From contig CAIVDM010000001.1 of assembly GCA_903904735.1 (NCBI GenBank), positions 1-44,995 on the forward strand: DNA of 44,995 bases, read 5' to 3'. Below are positions 36,352 to 43,846 of this stretch, piece after piece (position 1 is the first letter of the stretch; each line of letters starts with the position of its first letter). Source of the stretch: an uncultured delta proteobacterium (lineage in GTDB: Bacteria > Bdellovibrionota_C > UBA2361 > OMII01). A model generated the notes under the pieces. The model did no database searches. It saw nothing but the letters and a program-made list of their open reading frames with translations, and was not told the origin of the DNA. A program made the translations under genes and the position numbers.

Positions 36352-37236
36352 ATGTATCGCCTTAATGTGATCGGATGTGGAAAAGTAGGTCGCACCCTCG
36401 CTCGTCTACTCAGTGAGAAGGGGCTCGTGACAACGATATCCATGGTGAGTGGCTCGCCCGAGTCAGCGCTGGCGGCTCGTGATTTTGTCGGCGCGGGAGA
36501 GGTTAAAGGGGATATCTCTGATTTGCCGCCGTCGGATCTTTGGATGGTGGCGGTGAGCGATTCGAGGCTTTCCGCTATTAGCCAGGACCTCGTCGATTCC
36601 GCGCGAGTAGGGGAGGAAAGTGTGGTCTTTCATTGTAGCGGCGCCGTTGGCTCCTCGGTGTTCGCTTCTCTCAGAGACAGGGGCGCTTCCGTGGCGAGTG
36701 TTCATCCAATTAGAAGTTTCGCTGATCCAGCGCTAGCGTCCACGTCGTTTGATGGCACGTATTGCGCGATTGAGGGTGACCAACGGGCGACTACTCAGCT
36801 ACGACCGTTGTTTGAGTCGTTGGGAGCCCGAACCTTTGAGATATCAGCTGACAGTAAGACTCGGTGCCACGCGGGTCATGTCATAGTGAGTAACTACCTC
36901 GTCGCGCTTTTAGATATTGGTCGGGGTGTTTACGAGGCTGCTGGCGTGCCACGCGATTTCATCGACGAATTCATGCTTTCGCTCGCGCAAGGCACGCTCG
37001 AGAATGTGAGGTCTCTCGGTACAACGGATGCCCTCACCGGGCCTATAGTTCGTGGCGATGTTGATACGGTTAAGAAACAGCTTGATAACCTGCGTCAGGA
37101 GCATACTACCGAGGGTGTATCTCTTGGGGCCGCGGTATACGCTCTGCTGGGACAAGTGACGCTTCAGATCGCCGAGCGCAAAGACGCTCTTTCTCCTGTC
37201 CAAATAGAGCGTCTTCGAGCGCTACTCGTCGGGTAG
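36352..37236 (+). CDS. DUF2520 / Rossmann-like dehydrogenase-family protein
   Basis: The 294-residue protein has a Rossmann loop IGCGKVGRTLARLL at residues 7-20 and the DUF2520 C-terminal helical domain (HAGHVIVSNYLVALLDIGRGVYEAAGV, LTGPIVRGD). VFHCSGAVGSS and ASVHPIRSFADP are typical of this family, which resembles F420-dependent and 6-phosphogluconate-type oxidoreductases but has no known substrate. It follows the antiporter-like gene after 2 bases and so may be co-regulated. A strong inverted repeat after its stop (37242-37297) could end the transcript. Start ATG immediately after the upstream stop. Confidence 0.85.
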   Translation: MYRLNVIGCGKVGRTLARLLSEKGLVTTISMVSGSPESALAARDFVGAGEVKGDISDLPPSDLWMVAVSDSRLSAISQDLVDSARVGEESVVFHCSGAVGSSVFASLRDRGASVASVHPIRSFADPALASTSFDGTYCAIEGDQRATTQLRPLFESLGARTFEISADSKTRCHAGHVIVSNYLVALLDIGRGVYEAAGVPRDFIDEFMLSLAQGTLENVRSLGTTDALTGPIVRGDVDTVKKQLDNLRQEHTTEGVSLGAAVYALLGQVTLQIAERKDALSPVQIERLRALLVG

Positions 37237-37241
37237 GGAAG

Positions 37242-37297
37242 GAGACCTTCGTCCGAACCACCCATGAGCTTACTCACGAGTTGCTAACGAAGGTCTC
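37242..37297. terminator. Inverted repeat between convergent genes
   Basis: GAGACCTTCGT (37242-37252) and ACGAAGGTCTC (37287-37297) are exact reverse complements with a 34-base loop. They lie between the DUF2520 stop and the stop of the convergent SYLF gene. The right arm is followed by TTCT on the plus strand. Probably a two-way terminator. Confidence 0.55.
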
Positions 37298-37317
37298 TTC
37301 TCGCCGTTTGACGAGAC

Positions 37318-38019
37318 TTACCCTACATGAGCCGGAAGCTCATCCTGCAGTCTCTTTACCTTGCTCTCGAGATCCTGAGGGATCTTAGCGGTCCGAGCGG
37401 CATCTCGTGAGCCGTAAAACGCGCGCTCGTCACTCTCATCACGACCGATGTTAACGCCGTCAAGGCTGGCTCCCATGAAGAGGCCTTTGCTGCGTGAGTA
37501 CGCGACTACCTCGGCTTGCGGGGATGGGACCGTTTTATCAAATGATCCCGCGACAGCGCTTAGCTCGCCGCCCACCTTGAAGCTTCCACGTTTCAATGCC
37601 TGCTCAGCCTTATCCCCGGTGATGTAGAGGACCATATCCGCGGATTTAACGCCCGCTTGGAGACCGATGCTGCCTCCTGTCAAATTGAGAAACATCGGAT
37701 TTTCCCACGTGCCTGCCGATGATTTACAAAAACCTACGCCATCGCCGTGGATGCCGCCGAGACCCGCGGAGACCGTAACGGTGTCAGGAAATATCGCGAC
37801 ACAACGAGTTTTGTCGAGAACGCTCTGTGGAACTTTCCCCTGCTTGCCCTCACTAATCTCACGATATACGTCGGTCGATTTAGTTAATGTATAGTCGGCC
37901 TCCTTGAAAGCGCGGGAGTTTCGATCGATCTGCGTGTCCTCCGCGACTACGGAAGCGATAGGAGTGGTTAGCAGCGCTAACGAAAAGATAGTCGTGTGTA
38001 AGTGTCGCGAGGTTTTCAT
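37318..38019 (-). CDS. Lipid-binding SYLF (YSC84-like) domain protein
   Basis: The 233-residue protein has a signal peptide (residues 1-27, ending SVVAEDTQ). A SYLF/Ysc84 domain follows: KTRCVAIFPDTVTVSAGLGGIHGDGVGFCKS, TGGSIGLQAGVKSADMVLYITG, FKVGGELSAVAG and AYSRSKGLFMGASLDG, which match the family well. The eukaryotic family member binds phosphoinositides and actin, while bacterial members are secreted or periplasmic and bind lipids or serve stress responses; no clear activity is known. The final 30 residues are charged. It is convergent with the DUF2520 gene and shares its terminator-like repeat. Its start has GGAACC-like upstream sequence only. Confidence 0.85.
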   Translation of the reverse strand: MKTSRHLHTTIFSLALLTTPIASVVAEDTQIDRNSRAFKEADYTLTKSTDVYREISEGKQGKVPQSVLDKTRCVAIFPDTVTVSAGLGGIHGDGVGFCKSSAGTWENPMFLNLTGGSIGLQAGVKSADMVLYITGDKAEQALKRGSFKVGGELSAVAGSFDKTVPSPQAEVVAYSRSKGLFMGASLDGVNIGRDESDERAFYGSRDAARTAKIPQDLESKVKRLQDELPAHVG

Positions 38020-38167
38020 GGCGGTTCCTTGTTAATTCGTTTGTCGGTTAATTTAATTTGTGGTCCATCGTGAGCTGAAGAAATCCTCATTCACTGGCGA
38101 AAGTGTTCCGTACGCGTCGTGTGTCCGCTATGAGCGGTGTCAGGGAAGCTTGGTAGCCGCGCTCTCG

Positions 38168-38566
38168 TTAGTGGCAGCGATTCGTTCGAAGGCGAAGGAG
38201 TAGGTGCAACAGAAATCCTGATGAGCAAAGGTGGGGAAACAGGCTTTTGTTGAATCGCTCTGAATGAGTCGCGATCGCTAATAACCGCGAAAAAGTTTCC
38301 TCGTCTGAGGTGTCTATCTTCTGTGGATCTTGGAGGTATTGTCGTGCTTGCTCGATCCATCCTAGCCAATCGTGAGACTCAGGAGCGAGCGCCGCAAGCT
38401 TGAAGCCCTCGTGCAGATCTCTGACTGGCGCAGGGTATTCTCCAGTTGTGATGTATACGGAGTGGACATCCTTGAGAGCGCCGCTCTCTAGAAGGGGAAT
38501 GAACCCCAGAAGTTTCTCAATCGCGGAGTCCTGAATTGGATTGTGCGGGTCGCTGGTGCCGTTCAT
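38168..38566 (-). CDS. Small protein, possible DUF6508 family
   Basis: The 132-residue protein begins MNGTSDPHNPIQ and continues AIEKLLGFIPLLESG, HSVYITTGEYPAPVRDLHEGFKLAA, DWLGWIEQARQYL and ERFNKSLFPHLCSSGFLLHLLLRL. This order recalls the DUF6508 family of small bacterial proteins; I recall this family but cannot check it. It is complete from ATG to stop. The only neighbour on the same strand is the SYLF gene 150 bases downstream. Function unknown. Possible alternatives are a stress-linked or prophage-derived small protein. Confidence 0.55.
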   Translation of the reverse strand: MNGTSDPHNPIQDSAIEKLLGFIPLLESGALKDVHSVYITTGEYPAPVRDLHEGFKLAALAPESHDWLGWIEQARQYLQDPQKIDTSDEETFSRLLAIATHSERFNKSLFPHLCSSGFLLHLLLRLRTNRCH

Positions 38567-38706
38567 CTATGCGCTCGTGGGGCTAGAATAAAGGATAATT
38601 TTGGTTTCGTGAGGATTTTGGAGGGGCTACGAAAAGTAAAAGAACCCACTTCAGCGGCTAGGAGCTCACCAACAGCGAACGACTGTTTCGACCTATTCTT
38701 AAAGTT

Positions 38707-38782
38707 TGGAGCTGACACCCCGACTTGAACGGGGAACCTACTGATTACAAATCAGTTGCTCTACCAATTGAGCTATGCCAGC
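38707..38782 (-). tRNA. tRNA-Thr (TGT), CCA encoded
   Basis: Minus-strand cloverleaf: acceptor GCTGGCA/TGTCAGC, D arm AGCTCAATTGGTAGAG, anticodon stem ACTGA/TCAGT around TTTGTAA with anticodon TGT, and T arm GTTCAAGTC. The discriminator T is followed by CCA in the DNA. Confidence 0.93.
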
Positions 38783-39116
38783 ACCTTACGACAATAGAAT
38801 AACCTTGAAGCGATTAAATTTCAATTGCTTGAAAACCATTTAGCGAGCGTCTCAGCGCTAACGTAAAACCTAATAGGGGTCATAGAGATGCTTTTGGGCA
38901 GGGGCATGACCTTACGACATCAAAATAAGCGAGTTCCCGAGAGAAGAGGGCGGGGTTAGACGAAAAGCGCCGAAAATGCCAATTTACGCGCAGTCGGGCA
39001 CGGGTTTAATCTCCTACCTGAGACTAATACTTGGTAATTCCCGTCGGTTCACTGAATCTGTCGTATTTACTTGATCCTATTATTTGATCATAATGCCGCC
39101 CTGTTGAACGTGACGT
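38783..39116. other. Intergenic region between two divergent tRNA-Thr genes
   Basis: About 330 bases, fairly A/T-rich. GGTCAT and ATGACC, about 22 bases apart near 38879-38912, could form a weak stem. TTACTT, 18 bases and TAATGC around 39065-39095 is a weak candidate promoter for the plus-strand tRNA-Thr. No protein gene was seen. Confidence 0.35.
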
Positions 39117-39189
<73 letters not shown>

Positions 39190-39191
39190 AT

Positions 39192-39329
39192 CTGGTTCCT
39201 AAACAAACCTGGCTTCGCCACGATTTGTTTAACGGGCAGGAGATCCTGCACCCGTTGGAGCTAGTTCCTAAACAAACCTGGCTTAGTCACGGTTTGTTTG
39301 ACGGACAGGAAATCCTGGTCCGAGGAGCC
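39192..39329 (+). repeat. Two tandem 69-base units that fold as paired hairpins
   Basis: Units 39192-39260 and 39261-39329 share about 80 percent of bases. Hairpin A: AAACAAA and TTTGTTT enclose TGGC and GCCA (GTCA in unit 2). Hairpin B: CGGG and CCCG in unit 1 become CGGA and TCCG in unit 2, a paired change, around CAGG and CCTG. The units lie directly downstream of tRNA-Thr and before tRNA-Tyr. A third, degenerate unit (39330-39395) keeps the hairpin A shape with other bases. One reading frame through both units is open, so a short peptide is a weaker alternative. Confidence 0.7.
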
Positions 39330-39395
39330 GATAGTTGAACGAGCCTGGGGTAGCCAGGAATTGTTCGGCAGGGTACAACGACACGGTCAATCCAC
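39330..39395 (+). repeat. Degenerate third hairpin unit
   Basis: GAACGA (39337-39342) and TTGTTC (39361-39366) pair with one G-U, enclosing CCTGG (39344-39348) and CCAGG (39354-39358). This is the same shape as hairpin A of the two preceding units, with different bases. Hairpin B is not clearly preserved. Confidence 0.5.
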
Positions 39396-39401
39396 TCATC
39401 T

Positions 39402-39487
39402 GGTGAGGTGCCCGAGTGGCTAAAGGGGGCAGACTGTAAATCTGCTGGCTCCGGCCTACGGGGGTTCGAATCCCTCTCTCACCACCA
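39402..39487 (+). tRNA. tRNA-Tyr (GTA), CCA encoded
   Basis: Class II tRNA with a long variable arm. Acceptor GGTGAGG pairs with TCTCACC (last pair G-U), anticodon stem GCAGA/TCTGC around CTGTAAA gives anticodon GTA, and T arm GGGTTCGAATCCC. The discriminator A is followed by CCA. Confidence 0.93.
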
Positions 39488-39520
39488 TTTTTCTTCTGCC
39501 TCGTAATCCCAGGCTTATTC

Positions 39521-39544
39521 ACACCGCTCCGATCGGAGCGGTGT
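39521..39544. terminator. Perfect 24-base palindrome after tRNA-Tyr
   Basis: The 24 bases from 39521 are self-complementary (12-base arms, ACACCGCTCCGA and its reverse complement). The hairpin is strong but the following bases are AATCTC rather than a T-run, so the terminator call is moderate. Its core, CGCTCCGATCGGAGCG, also occurs within yeaH at 11745-11760. Confidence 0.5.
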
Positions 39545-39715
39545 AATCTCATTAGTTTTGCCCTCTCCCGAATGGATTGCTCCTCGCCGTAGATAATGAT
39601 CGGCTCGACCAAGTTCGCGCAGGCGTGCTTCTCTGTGAAAACAACATGACCAACAGCTCACTGCCTTAACGCAATGTTCCCTTTTGCGGTGGATGTGCTA
39701 CCATCCCTCGCACTT

Positions 39716-39788
<73 letters not shown>

Positions 39789-40003
39789 TATTCTTGGCTC
39801 CGGCAAGGAGGGGAATTCATGGCTTCGCTGTGAGTAGTCGTTGGAACTTATTACGTAACCACACCTTCCGACATTCACGTCTCTTTACGTGTTCCAAACT
39901 AGATGGAATCTTCCTAGGATACAGCAGCCTCTCGTGGCGCCCTTCGGTATAGCGCCGCCCGGCGCGCCGTTAGCTCGAGCGGTGATGCTATACGAGGTCA
40001 TCC

Positions 40004-41095
40004 ATGCAGCAACCTAATGAGGCAACTCTAGTGTTCGACTCTAATGAGTCCTCGCGCGCGCGTTCTCCGCTGTGGATGGTGAGCCAAGAGCCTCTTCTTA
40101 ACGATCTGGTGTCGTATCTGGACAAAATTAAGGAGGCGCTGCAAGGCAATCCCAGCGTGTCGTGCCATATGCAGTTCTCGCGAAGTCACATAAAGCTTTG
40201 CAGAGCCGCCTTTGACCGCATGATTCGAAAAGGGGAGGAGGGACTACATCGGTTGTGTGAGCTGTTATGCCACACCTATGTTGGCACGTATCAACTTCAG
40301 AGCGTTGTTATCGGAGAGGTGCCAACTACCGGGGAAAGGTTCACGCTCACCCAACTCTTGTCGCCTGACGACCTCTATTCGACCATCGACCTTGATCTCG
40401 GCAGTCGACAACTTCGAAAGCTTCAATATTTCGATGGCGTCAGTTGGATATATCCAAATCTTGTGGCGAACGTTGTTGAGTACCAGCCAACGCAAGCAAA
40501 CGAAAAGGGCATACAAAAGATCATCAGTCGTATTAAAGCGGAAGAGGAACTTTGGAATAAGGTCGTCGATGAAATCTTTGGGTTAGATCTGCTTGTGAAG
40601 CGCGATAAAGAGCTTCGTCATATGAGTAAGTATGTCAAAGATATCTTCGGCATCAAGCTCGTGGTCGGTGGGGCGTCCGAGGCGACGAGATTACATGAAG
40701 CGCTCACAACGCTCCGTTGGGACCCGGCTCAACTAGCGGCGCTCGGGGTCAGCGTTGACGCGTCGCACGACAGTCTTCGATTTATTGAGACAAAGGATTA
40801 CTTGCACGCTCAGAGCAAGGAGAGCGGCTGGGAAGCTCTGAAGTCAGTCGTTGTGTGGGGAGGCAGGGTGTTTGAAATTCAGGTTCAACCACTCTCGAAC
40901 TTCTGGCGAGAACGAGAGCACCTGACGAAAGAGAGTCACACGGGTTTCAAGAGTCGCCGTGAGCAAGTACGAGAGCAGATAGCCCAACACCTTCCCTTGT
41001 TTGGATTCTATCAGAGACTGCTCAAGTGGCTCTTTCAGAATCTCGATGGTCCCGTGCCTGAGTTCCCTGGAGTGATCGTTACGCTCGTTGACTAG
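40004..41095 (+). CDS. Divergent RelA/SpoT-synthetase-like protein
   Basis: The 363-residue protein has an unassigned N-terminal half (residues 1-200) and a C-terminal part that follows the (p)ppGpp synthetase order: VKDIFGIKLVVGG (Asp213) matches the D.xGxR strand; ETKDYLHAQSKESGWEALKSVVV (about 262-284) matches DYI..PK.NGY.SLH; GRVFEIQVQPLSNFWREREHL (Glu291) matches vEiQIRT; ESHTGFKSRR matches H..YK. The Tyr/His of YxSLH and the Arg of QIRT are changed (WEALK, QVQP), so normal GTP pyrophosphokinase activity is doubtful. It could be a nucleotide-binding pseudoenzyme, a toxin-like or diverged synthetase. GAGG lies 7 bases before the ATG. Neighbours are tRNA-Trp and suf genes, with no clear operon. 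The match is by eye only. Confidence 0.55.
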   Translation: MQQPNEATLVFDSNESSRARSPLWMVSQEPLLNDLVSYLDKIKEALQGNPSVSCHMQFSRSHIKLCRAAFDRMIRKGEEGLHRLCELLCHTYVGTYQLQSVVIGEVPTTGERFTLTQLLSPDDLYSTIDLDLGSRQLRKLQYFDGVSWIYPNLVANVVEYQPTQANEKGIQKIISRIKAEEELWNKVVDEIFGLDLLVKRDKELRHMSKYVKDIFGIKLVVGGASEATRLHEALTTLRWDPAQLAALGVSVDASHDSLRFIETKDYLHAQSKESGWEALKSVVVWGGRVFEIQVQPLSNFWREREHLTKESHTGFKSRREQVREQIAQHLPLFGFYQRLLKWLFQNLDGPVPEFPGVIVTLVD

Positions 41096-41146
41096 GCCCT
41101 GGGGGATAGAAAACGGGTCGCTGCGCCTACATGAGTTTAGCTACTA

Positions 41147-41338
41147 TTAGTGATGAGTCGATGTGAGGGAATCGCTCTGGCTCGTGTCCGCTGAGGGAGC
41201 TGAAGTGCCCCGGTTTTTGATGCTTGACGGCTCGAAGCGCTCGAGATCCTTTTCGCGATAGTCCCGCGGAAACAGGCCCGTTGGCGCGTCCACGATTTGA
41301 TGGTGGATATAACAAGGCCGGGCCAGGTCGTTTTTCAT
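41147..41338 (-). CDS. Small protein of unknown function
   Basis: The 63-residue protein, from ATG at 41338, begins MKNDLARPCYIHHQIVDAP and ends SDSLTSTHH, with a charged middle (FPRDYREKDLERFEPSS). AGGAG lies 10 bases before this ATG, a good ribosome site. The frame extends upstream to 41395 but that start has no such site. Base usage looks coding-like, but no family is known, so it may be a false call. It lies between the RelA-like gene and sufB on the opposite strand. Confidence 0.4.
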   Translation of the reverse strand: MKNDLARPCYIHHQIVDAPTGLFPRDYREKDLERFEPSSIKNRGTSAPSADTSQSDSLTSTHH

Positions 41339-41428
41339 GCCGCACGTTCTCCTGGGGGTGTCGCGCACTGGGTTAGCCACGAGCCCAAGTGCCACCTAGA
41401 CTATCGTGCATAAGAAAAGTAATTGCGT

Positions 41429-41474
41429 TTGCAAGGGGTTAGCTTAACCCTTATACTTGAATAAATTGTTCAAG
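41429..41474 (+). promoter_or_regulatory. suf promoter with two overlapping inverted repeats
   Basis: TTGCAA (41429-41434) and TATACT (41452-41457) are 17 bases apart, a good promoter match. The spacer holds GGGTTA and TAACCC (41436-41450), exact 6-base arms with a 3-base centre. Just downstream CTTGAA and TTCAAG (41456-41474, 7-base centre) are a second inverted repeat overlapping the -10 box and the likely start. The placement suggests a repressor such as an Rrf2-family or metal/redox regulator, but no regulator gene is near. The sufB leader would be about 155 bases. Confidence 0.6.
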
Positions 41475-41623
41475 ATTGATACCTTGCCTAGGAATCCATG
41501 TAAGAGGATTCGTCGCGGAGAAAAAATCCGTGCCCACGCAGGACTTAGTTCCTCAGACGGAGTAACCTGGTCGCCGAGCGCACATCGCCCAAATGGCACA
41601 ACATTGAAGAGCGTTTACGTTTT

Positions 41624-43063
41624 ATGAGTACAGAGATCTTAGACGAGTTCACCAGTCAGGATTACAAATACGGATTCTACACCGATGTAGAGGCTGACTC
41701 TCTCCCCGCTGGTCTAAGCAGGGAAACCATCGCCCTTATCTCGAAAAAGAAGAATGAGCCGCAGTGGATGCTCGATTGGCGTCTGAAGGCTTACGAGCGG
41801 TTTCTCAAGATGAAGGAACCGCACTGGGCATTCGTTGAATATCCGACGATCGACTATCAGGATATCGTTTACTATTCCGCCCCTAAAAAGGCGCAGGCAC
41901 TACAGAGTCTTGATGAGGTGGACCCAGAGATCCTCAAGACCTATGAGAAGCTTGGTATCCCGCTCCACGAGCAGAAGGCGCTCGCGGGAGTGGCGGTCGA
42001 CGCGGTATTCGATTCAGTATCGGTAGTCACTACTTTCAAGAAGCAGCTTGAGGAAGTGGGCGTTATCTTCTGCTCAATGTCAGAGGCTATTCAGCATCAC
42101 CCAGAGCTCGTACAGAAATATCTTGGTTCTGTGGTGCCGGCGGCCGATAACTTCTTTTCGGCGCTTAATTCAGCCGTTTTTACAGATGGATCGTTCTGCT
42201 ACATACCAAAGGGAGTAAGGTGCCCTCTCGAGCTTTCGACGTATTTTCGTATCAACGCGGCGAAGACGGGACAGTTCGAGCGAACGTTAATCGTCGCTGA
42301 CGAAGGTAGCTACGTGAGTTACATGGAGGGATGCACCGCGCCGATGCGCGATGAAAACCAACTTCACGCGGCGGTAGTGGAGTTAGTGGCGTTGGGTAAC
42401 GCGCAGATTAAGTACTCGACGATCCAGAATTGGTACCCCGGCGACAAAGACGGAAAGGGCGGTATCTACAACTTCGTGACCAAGCGCGGACTCTGCGCCG
42501 GCGAGAACTCCAAGATATCTTGGACGCAAGTTGAGACTGGTTCCTCCATAACCTGGAAGTACCCGAGCTGTATTCTGAAGGGAAATAACTCCGTCGGTGA
42601 GTTCTACTCAGTGGCGATTACCAACAACAAGCAGCAAGCCGACACTGGAACGAAGATGATTCACATCGGCAAGAACACGAAGAGCACGATCGTCTCAAAG
42701 GGAATCTCAGCGGGGCGGAGTCAAAACTCGTACCGTGGTCAGGTCAAGATCATGAAAAGCGCGGAGAACGCGCGTAACTTCTCGCAGTGCGACTCGATGT
42801 TGATGGGGAACGAGTGCGGAGCGCACACCTTTCCGTATATCGAGGTGAAGAACCCCACAGCGACAGTTGAGCATGAGGCGTCGACGTCGAAGATCGGGGA
42901 AGACCAGATATTTTATTGTAACCAACGTGGTATCTCCACCGAGGACGCCGTGTCGATGATCGTGCACGGGTTCTGTAAGGAGGTGCTCGCGGAGTTGCCG
43001 ATGGAGTTTGCGGTAGAGGCTCGTCGGTTACTCGAAATTAGTCTCGAAGGAAGTGTTGGATAA
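41624..43063 (+). CDS. sufB: Fe-S cluster assembly protein SufB
   Basis: The 479-residue SufB is part of the SufBC2D scaffold that builds Fe-S clusters. [22 protein letters not shown] near residue 45 and [46 protein letters not shown] (split over about 200-245) are typical, and the C-terminal [41 protein letters not shown] is the SufB/SufD-family tail. Length is normal. It is the first of sufB-sufC-sufD, the core operon. The promoter with overlapping inverted repeats lies 170 bases upstream. A leader segment without genes (about 41475-41623) precedes it. Confidence 0.96.
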   Translation: MSTEILDEFTSQDYKYGFYTDVEADSLPAGLSRETIALISKKKNEPQWMLDWRLKAYERFLKMKEPHWAFVEYPTIDYQDIVYYSAPKKAQALQSLDEVDPEILKTYEKLGIPLHEQKALAGVAVDAVFDSVSVVTTFKKQLEEVGVIFCSMSEAIQHHPELVQKYLGSVVPAADNFFSALNSAVFTDGSFCYIPKGVRCPLELSTYFRINAAKTGQFERTLIVADEGSYVSYMEGCTAPMRDENQLHAAVVELVALGNAQIKYSTIQNWYPGDKDGKGGIYNFVTKRGLCAGENSKISWTQVETGSSITWKYPSCILKGNNSVGEFYSVAITNNKQQADTGTKMIHIGKNTKSTIVSKGISAGRSQNSYRGQVKIMKSAENARNFSQCDSMLMGNECGAHTFPYIEVKNPTATVEHEASTSKIGEDQIFYCNQRGISTEDAVSMIVHGFCKEVLAELPMEFAVEARRLLEISLEGSVG

Positions 43064-43073
43064 GGAAGTTTGT

Positions 43074-43838
43074 ATGAGCTTATTGAAAATCACGGATTTG
43101 CGGGCGCGAATTGAGGGCGATGGTCGAGAGATCCTTAAAGGGATCAACCTTGAGATCAGGCCAGGAGAAGTTCACGCCATCATGGGTGTAAACGGTTCGG
43201 GTAAAAGCACGCTTGCGAACATCCTTGGAGGTAAGGAAGGATATGAGATCACGCACGGCTCGATCCAGTTCGATGGAAAGGATCTCCTTGAGATGGATCC
43301 CGAGGTTCGCGCGCGTGAGGGGTTCTTTCTGGCCTTTCAGTATCCGGTTGAATTACCCGGTGTGTTAACCACGTACTTTTTGCGGACAGCGCTGAACTCC
43401 ATACGACAACACCGTGGGCTGCCAGCGATGGCTGTGCGCGAGTTCGCTACCTTCGTAAAAGAGAAGGCGAAGCTGCTTGAGTTGAGCGACGAACTACTTC
43501 AACGCGCCGTGAACGAGGGATTCTCGGGTGGAGAGAAGAAGCGAAATGAGGTTTTCCAGATGGCGGTTCTTGAGCCCAAGCTGGCCGTTCTCGATGAAAC
43601 CGATTCTGGTCTCGATATCGACGCTCTGAAGACAGTGGCGCAGGGGGTTAACCGCCTCCGTTCCGCGGATCGCGGAATGCTCGTGATTACGCATTATCAG
43701 CGATTACTCAATTATATCGTTCCAGATGTAGTTCACGTCATGGTTGACGGTCGTATCGTTCAGTCCGGTGGAAAGGAGCTCGCTCTTGAGCTTGAATCCC
43801 ACGGATATGCTGATTTTAAAGAGTCTGTTTCAGCGTAG
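43074..43838 (+). CDS. sufC: Fe-S cluster assembly ATPase SufC
   Basis: The 254-residue ABC-type ATPase of the Suf scaffold drives cluster assembly by ATP hydrolysis. Walker A GVNGSGKST is at residues 38-46. FSGGEKKRNEVFQMAVLEP is the signature, and LAVLDETDSGLDIDAL the Walker B. The frame can open at 43053, overlapping sufB, but ATG 43074 (MSLLKITDLRARIEG) has AAGGAAG 6 bases before it and matches the SufC family start. It begins 10 bases after the sufB stop and 8 bases before sufD, so all three are co-transcribed. Confidence 0.96.
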   Translation: MSLLKITDLRARIEGDGREILKGINLEIRPGEVHAIMGVNGSGKSTLANILGGKEGYEITHGSIQFDGKDLLEMDPEVRAREGFFLAFQYPVELPGVLTTYFLRTALNSIRQHRGLPAMAVREFATFVKEKAKLLELSDELLQRAVNEGFSGGEKKRNEVFQMAVLEPKLAVLDETDSGLDIDALKTVAQGVNRLRSADRGMLVITHYQRLLNYIVPDVVHVMVDGRIVQSGGKELALELESHGYADFKESVSA

Positions 43839-43846
43839 GCGGTTTC

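Noticed and set aside
39283..39612. 109-residue minus-strand frame across tRNA-Tyr
   Set aside because: Its sequence contains the familiar false peptide that arises when a tRNA-Tyr gene is translated; it overlaps a confident tRNA.
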